From: Alcaligenaceae bacterium
GTDB lineage: Bacteria > Pseudomonadota > Gammaproteobacteria > Burkholderiales > Burkholderiaceae_B
DNA: 64,000 nt
Direction: 5' to 3'
NCBI GenBank assembly: GCA_030538235.1
Contig: JAUNUJ010000001.1
Location: forward strand, 108,978-172,977
Positions 63,230-64,000 of this stretch are shown here, one piece after another. Each line of letters begins with the position of its first letter. The stretch's first letter is position 1. Made by a program: the position numbers and the translations under genes. The notes beneath the pieces are model-generated. The model was not told where the DNA came from and made no database searches. It was given only the letters and a program-made list of their open reading frames with translations.

Positions 63230-63736
63230 ATGAGTGAACTTACTAAACCACCGTTAAACGTTTTGTTTCTATGTACCCATAACTCGGCCCGTAGTATTTT
63301 GGCTGAAGCGTTGTTAAATGATATGGGTAAAGGGCGTTTTAAGGCATACTCAGCCGGTAGCCATCCTAATCAGGATCAGCAACCGAACCCCTATGCTTTG
63401 ACGGTACTAGAGAATGCAGGTGTGTCAATTGATGGGCTTAGCAGTAAAAGTTGGGATGTGTTCGGTGGTGAAGATGCCCCAGCCATGGATCTGATTATCA
63501 CGGTCTGTGATGACACTGTCGGTGAGGTCTGTCCGATTTGGCCAGGCCATCCGGCCACAGCGCATTGGGGCTACTCTGACCCGTCCACTATGGAAGGCTC
63601 TGAGGATGAAAAGTTGGAAGCGTTTAAACAGAGTATGCTTCTAATCCGTCGTCGATTGGAGTTGCTGATAAGTCTGCCCATGGAAAAGTTGGAGCAGTCT
63701 AAGCTTGAGAGCAGTGCGCGGGATTTGGCTAACTAG
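63230..63736 (+). CDS. Arsenate reductase ArsC / low-molecular-weight phosphotyrosine phosphatase-like
   Basis: Small cytoplasmic reductase of arsenate to arsenite in the LMW-PTP fold, 168 residues from ATG 63230 behind AGGAGG; a reading from 63191 adds an unsupported prefix. The P-loop is CTHNSARS (CX5R type), with Cys at about 17. Further cysteines occur in TVCDDTVGEVCPIWPGHPAT, the region of the second redox Cys in ArsC proteins, and HWGYSDPS follows as in many proteobacterial forms. No arsR, arsB or acr3 adjoins, so its role in arsenic resistance is not shown here. Confidence 0.88.
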   Translation: MSELTKPPLNVLFLCTHNSARSILAEALLNDMGKGRFKAYSAGSHPNQDQQPNPYALTVLENAGVSIDGLSSKSWDVFGGEDAPAMDLIITVCDDTVGEVCPIWPGHPATAHWGYSDPSTMEGSEDEKLEAFKQSMLLIRRRLELLISLPMEKLEQSKLESSARDLAN

Positions 63737-64000
63737 TTTTAGTCTGTTTTTCTTATAGCTGTCTATCATCTTCTGTCGCTTAGATTGCCGTCTTTGCGAC
63801 ATGTGGGAGGCTTTTTTGGCTTTTTAGAACCAGTAGTCAATATAGACAGTGTGATTCCCACATTATGGTGTCCCTTTTTTACACAGACCTCCTATAGCGC
63901 TAATTATTGGTAATTTAACAAGGTTTCCCCCGGTTCATTTGAAGCGCTCCTCCTCACCTTAGACTCTTATAAATCTAAGGCTTAATAAATCCGAATATTT
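63737..64000. other. Non-coding end of the window
   Basis: No open frame of note on either strand. It includes an 8-bp inverted repeat ATGTGGGA (63801-63808) / TCCCACAT (63856-63863) and a 7-bp one CCTTAGA (63957-63963) / TCTAAGG (63974-63980). A structured RNA is possible but unsupported. Confidence 0.4.

Noticed and set aside
1..64000. A complete new defence, mobile or secondary-metabolite system
   Set aside because: Every large open frame belongs to a recognised family and gene order is typical of Burkholderiales; no integrase, transposase, nuclease-helicase cluster, NRPS/PKS or phage module was seen.

Overview
The window reads as chromosome from a betaproteobacterium of the order Burkholderiales, most likely family Alcaligenaceae with moderate GC content. 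This is inferred from gene order (cysS, a HhH-GPD DNA glycosylase, accA and tilS in a row; rplS next to a CoA-pyrophosphatase-type Nudix gene, then rsgA, an M48 peptidase and orn; acpS-nagZ-uvrC-pgsA), from a DUF4148 secreted protein, and from tripartite-transporter richness. Nearly all of the sequence is coding. I see no insertion sequence, prophage, CRISPR array or toxin-antitoxin pair.

Layout. 1-5.5 kb, minus strand: a cut-off NemA-like flavin oxidoreductase, a pirin, a cytochrome b561 with two periplasmic YceI proteins, a DUF4148 protein and AMP nucleosidase. 5.6-10 kb: MscS channel, TrmJ, SuhB, UppP and LpxH. 10-15.8 kb: a cyclophilin that looks like a PpiA/PpiB hybrid, a TPR protein, then cysS, a glycosylase, accA and tilS. 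15.8-18.9 kb: a YeiH-type exporter, a LysR regulator and a persulfide-dioxygenase-like hydrolase, which together look like a small sulfur/sulfite module. 19-27.3 kb: rplS, Nudix, rsgA, M48 peptidase, orn, acpS, nagZ, uvrC and pgsA. 27.4-31 kb: an MFS transporter with a tiny membrane ORF behind it, MltB-type lytic transglycosylase and an HDAC-family hydrolase.

31-40.2 kb: etfBA behind two adjacent inverted repeats, then two TRAP systems (a DctQM pair without a binding protein, and a TAXI binding protein with a fused permease) with trpF between them. 40.2-47.4 kb: ABC-F ATPase, PrmB, tRNA-Leu(UAG) with a clear promoter, an AI-2E-family exporter, an SLT lipoprotein, exonuclease III and a spermidine-synthase-like protein. 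47.4-50.2 kb: a TrpXYZ-like ABC importer. 50.2-56.6 kb: an RND tripartite efflux operon preceded by a palindrome-overlapped promoter and an attenuator-like hairpin. 56.7-64 kb: pdxJ, a YdjA-like nitroreductase, a LivJ-like binding protein, an MCE lipid-transport operon (STAS-MlaE, MlaF, MlaD, PqiC-like lipoprotein) and an ArsC-type reductase.

Most genes are well-known housekeeping or transport functions. What stands out is in the regulation and small-scale architecture: the dual-start cyclophilin, the palindromes and hairpins before etfBA and the RND operon, in-operon terminators between binding protein and permease in two different importers, and repeat-bearing tails on two transporters. No clearly new multi-gene system was found.
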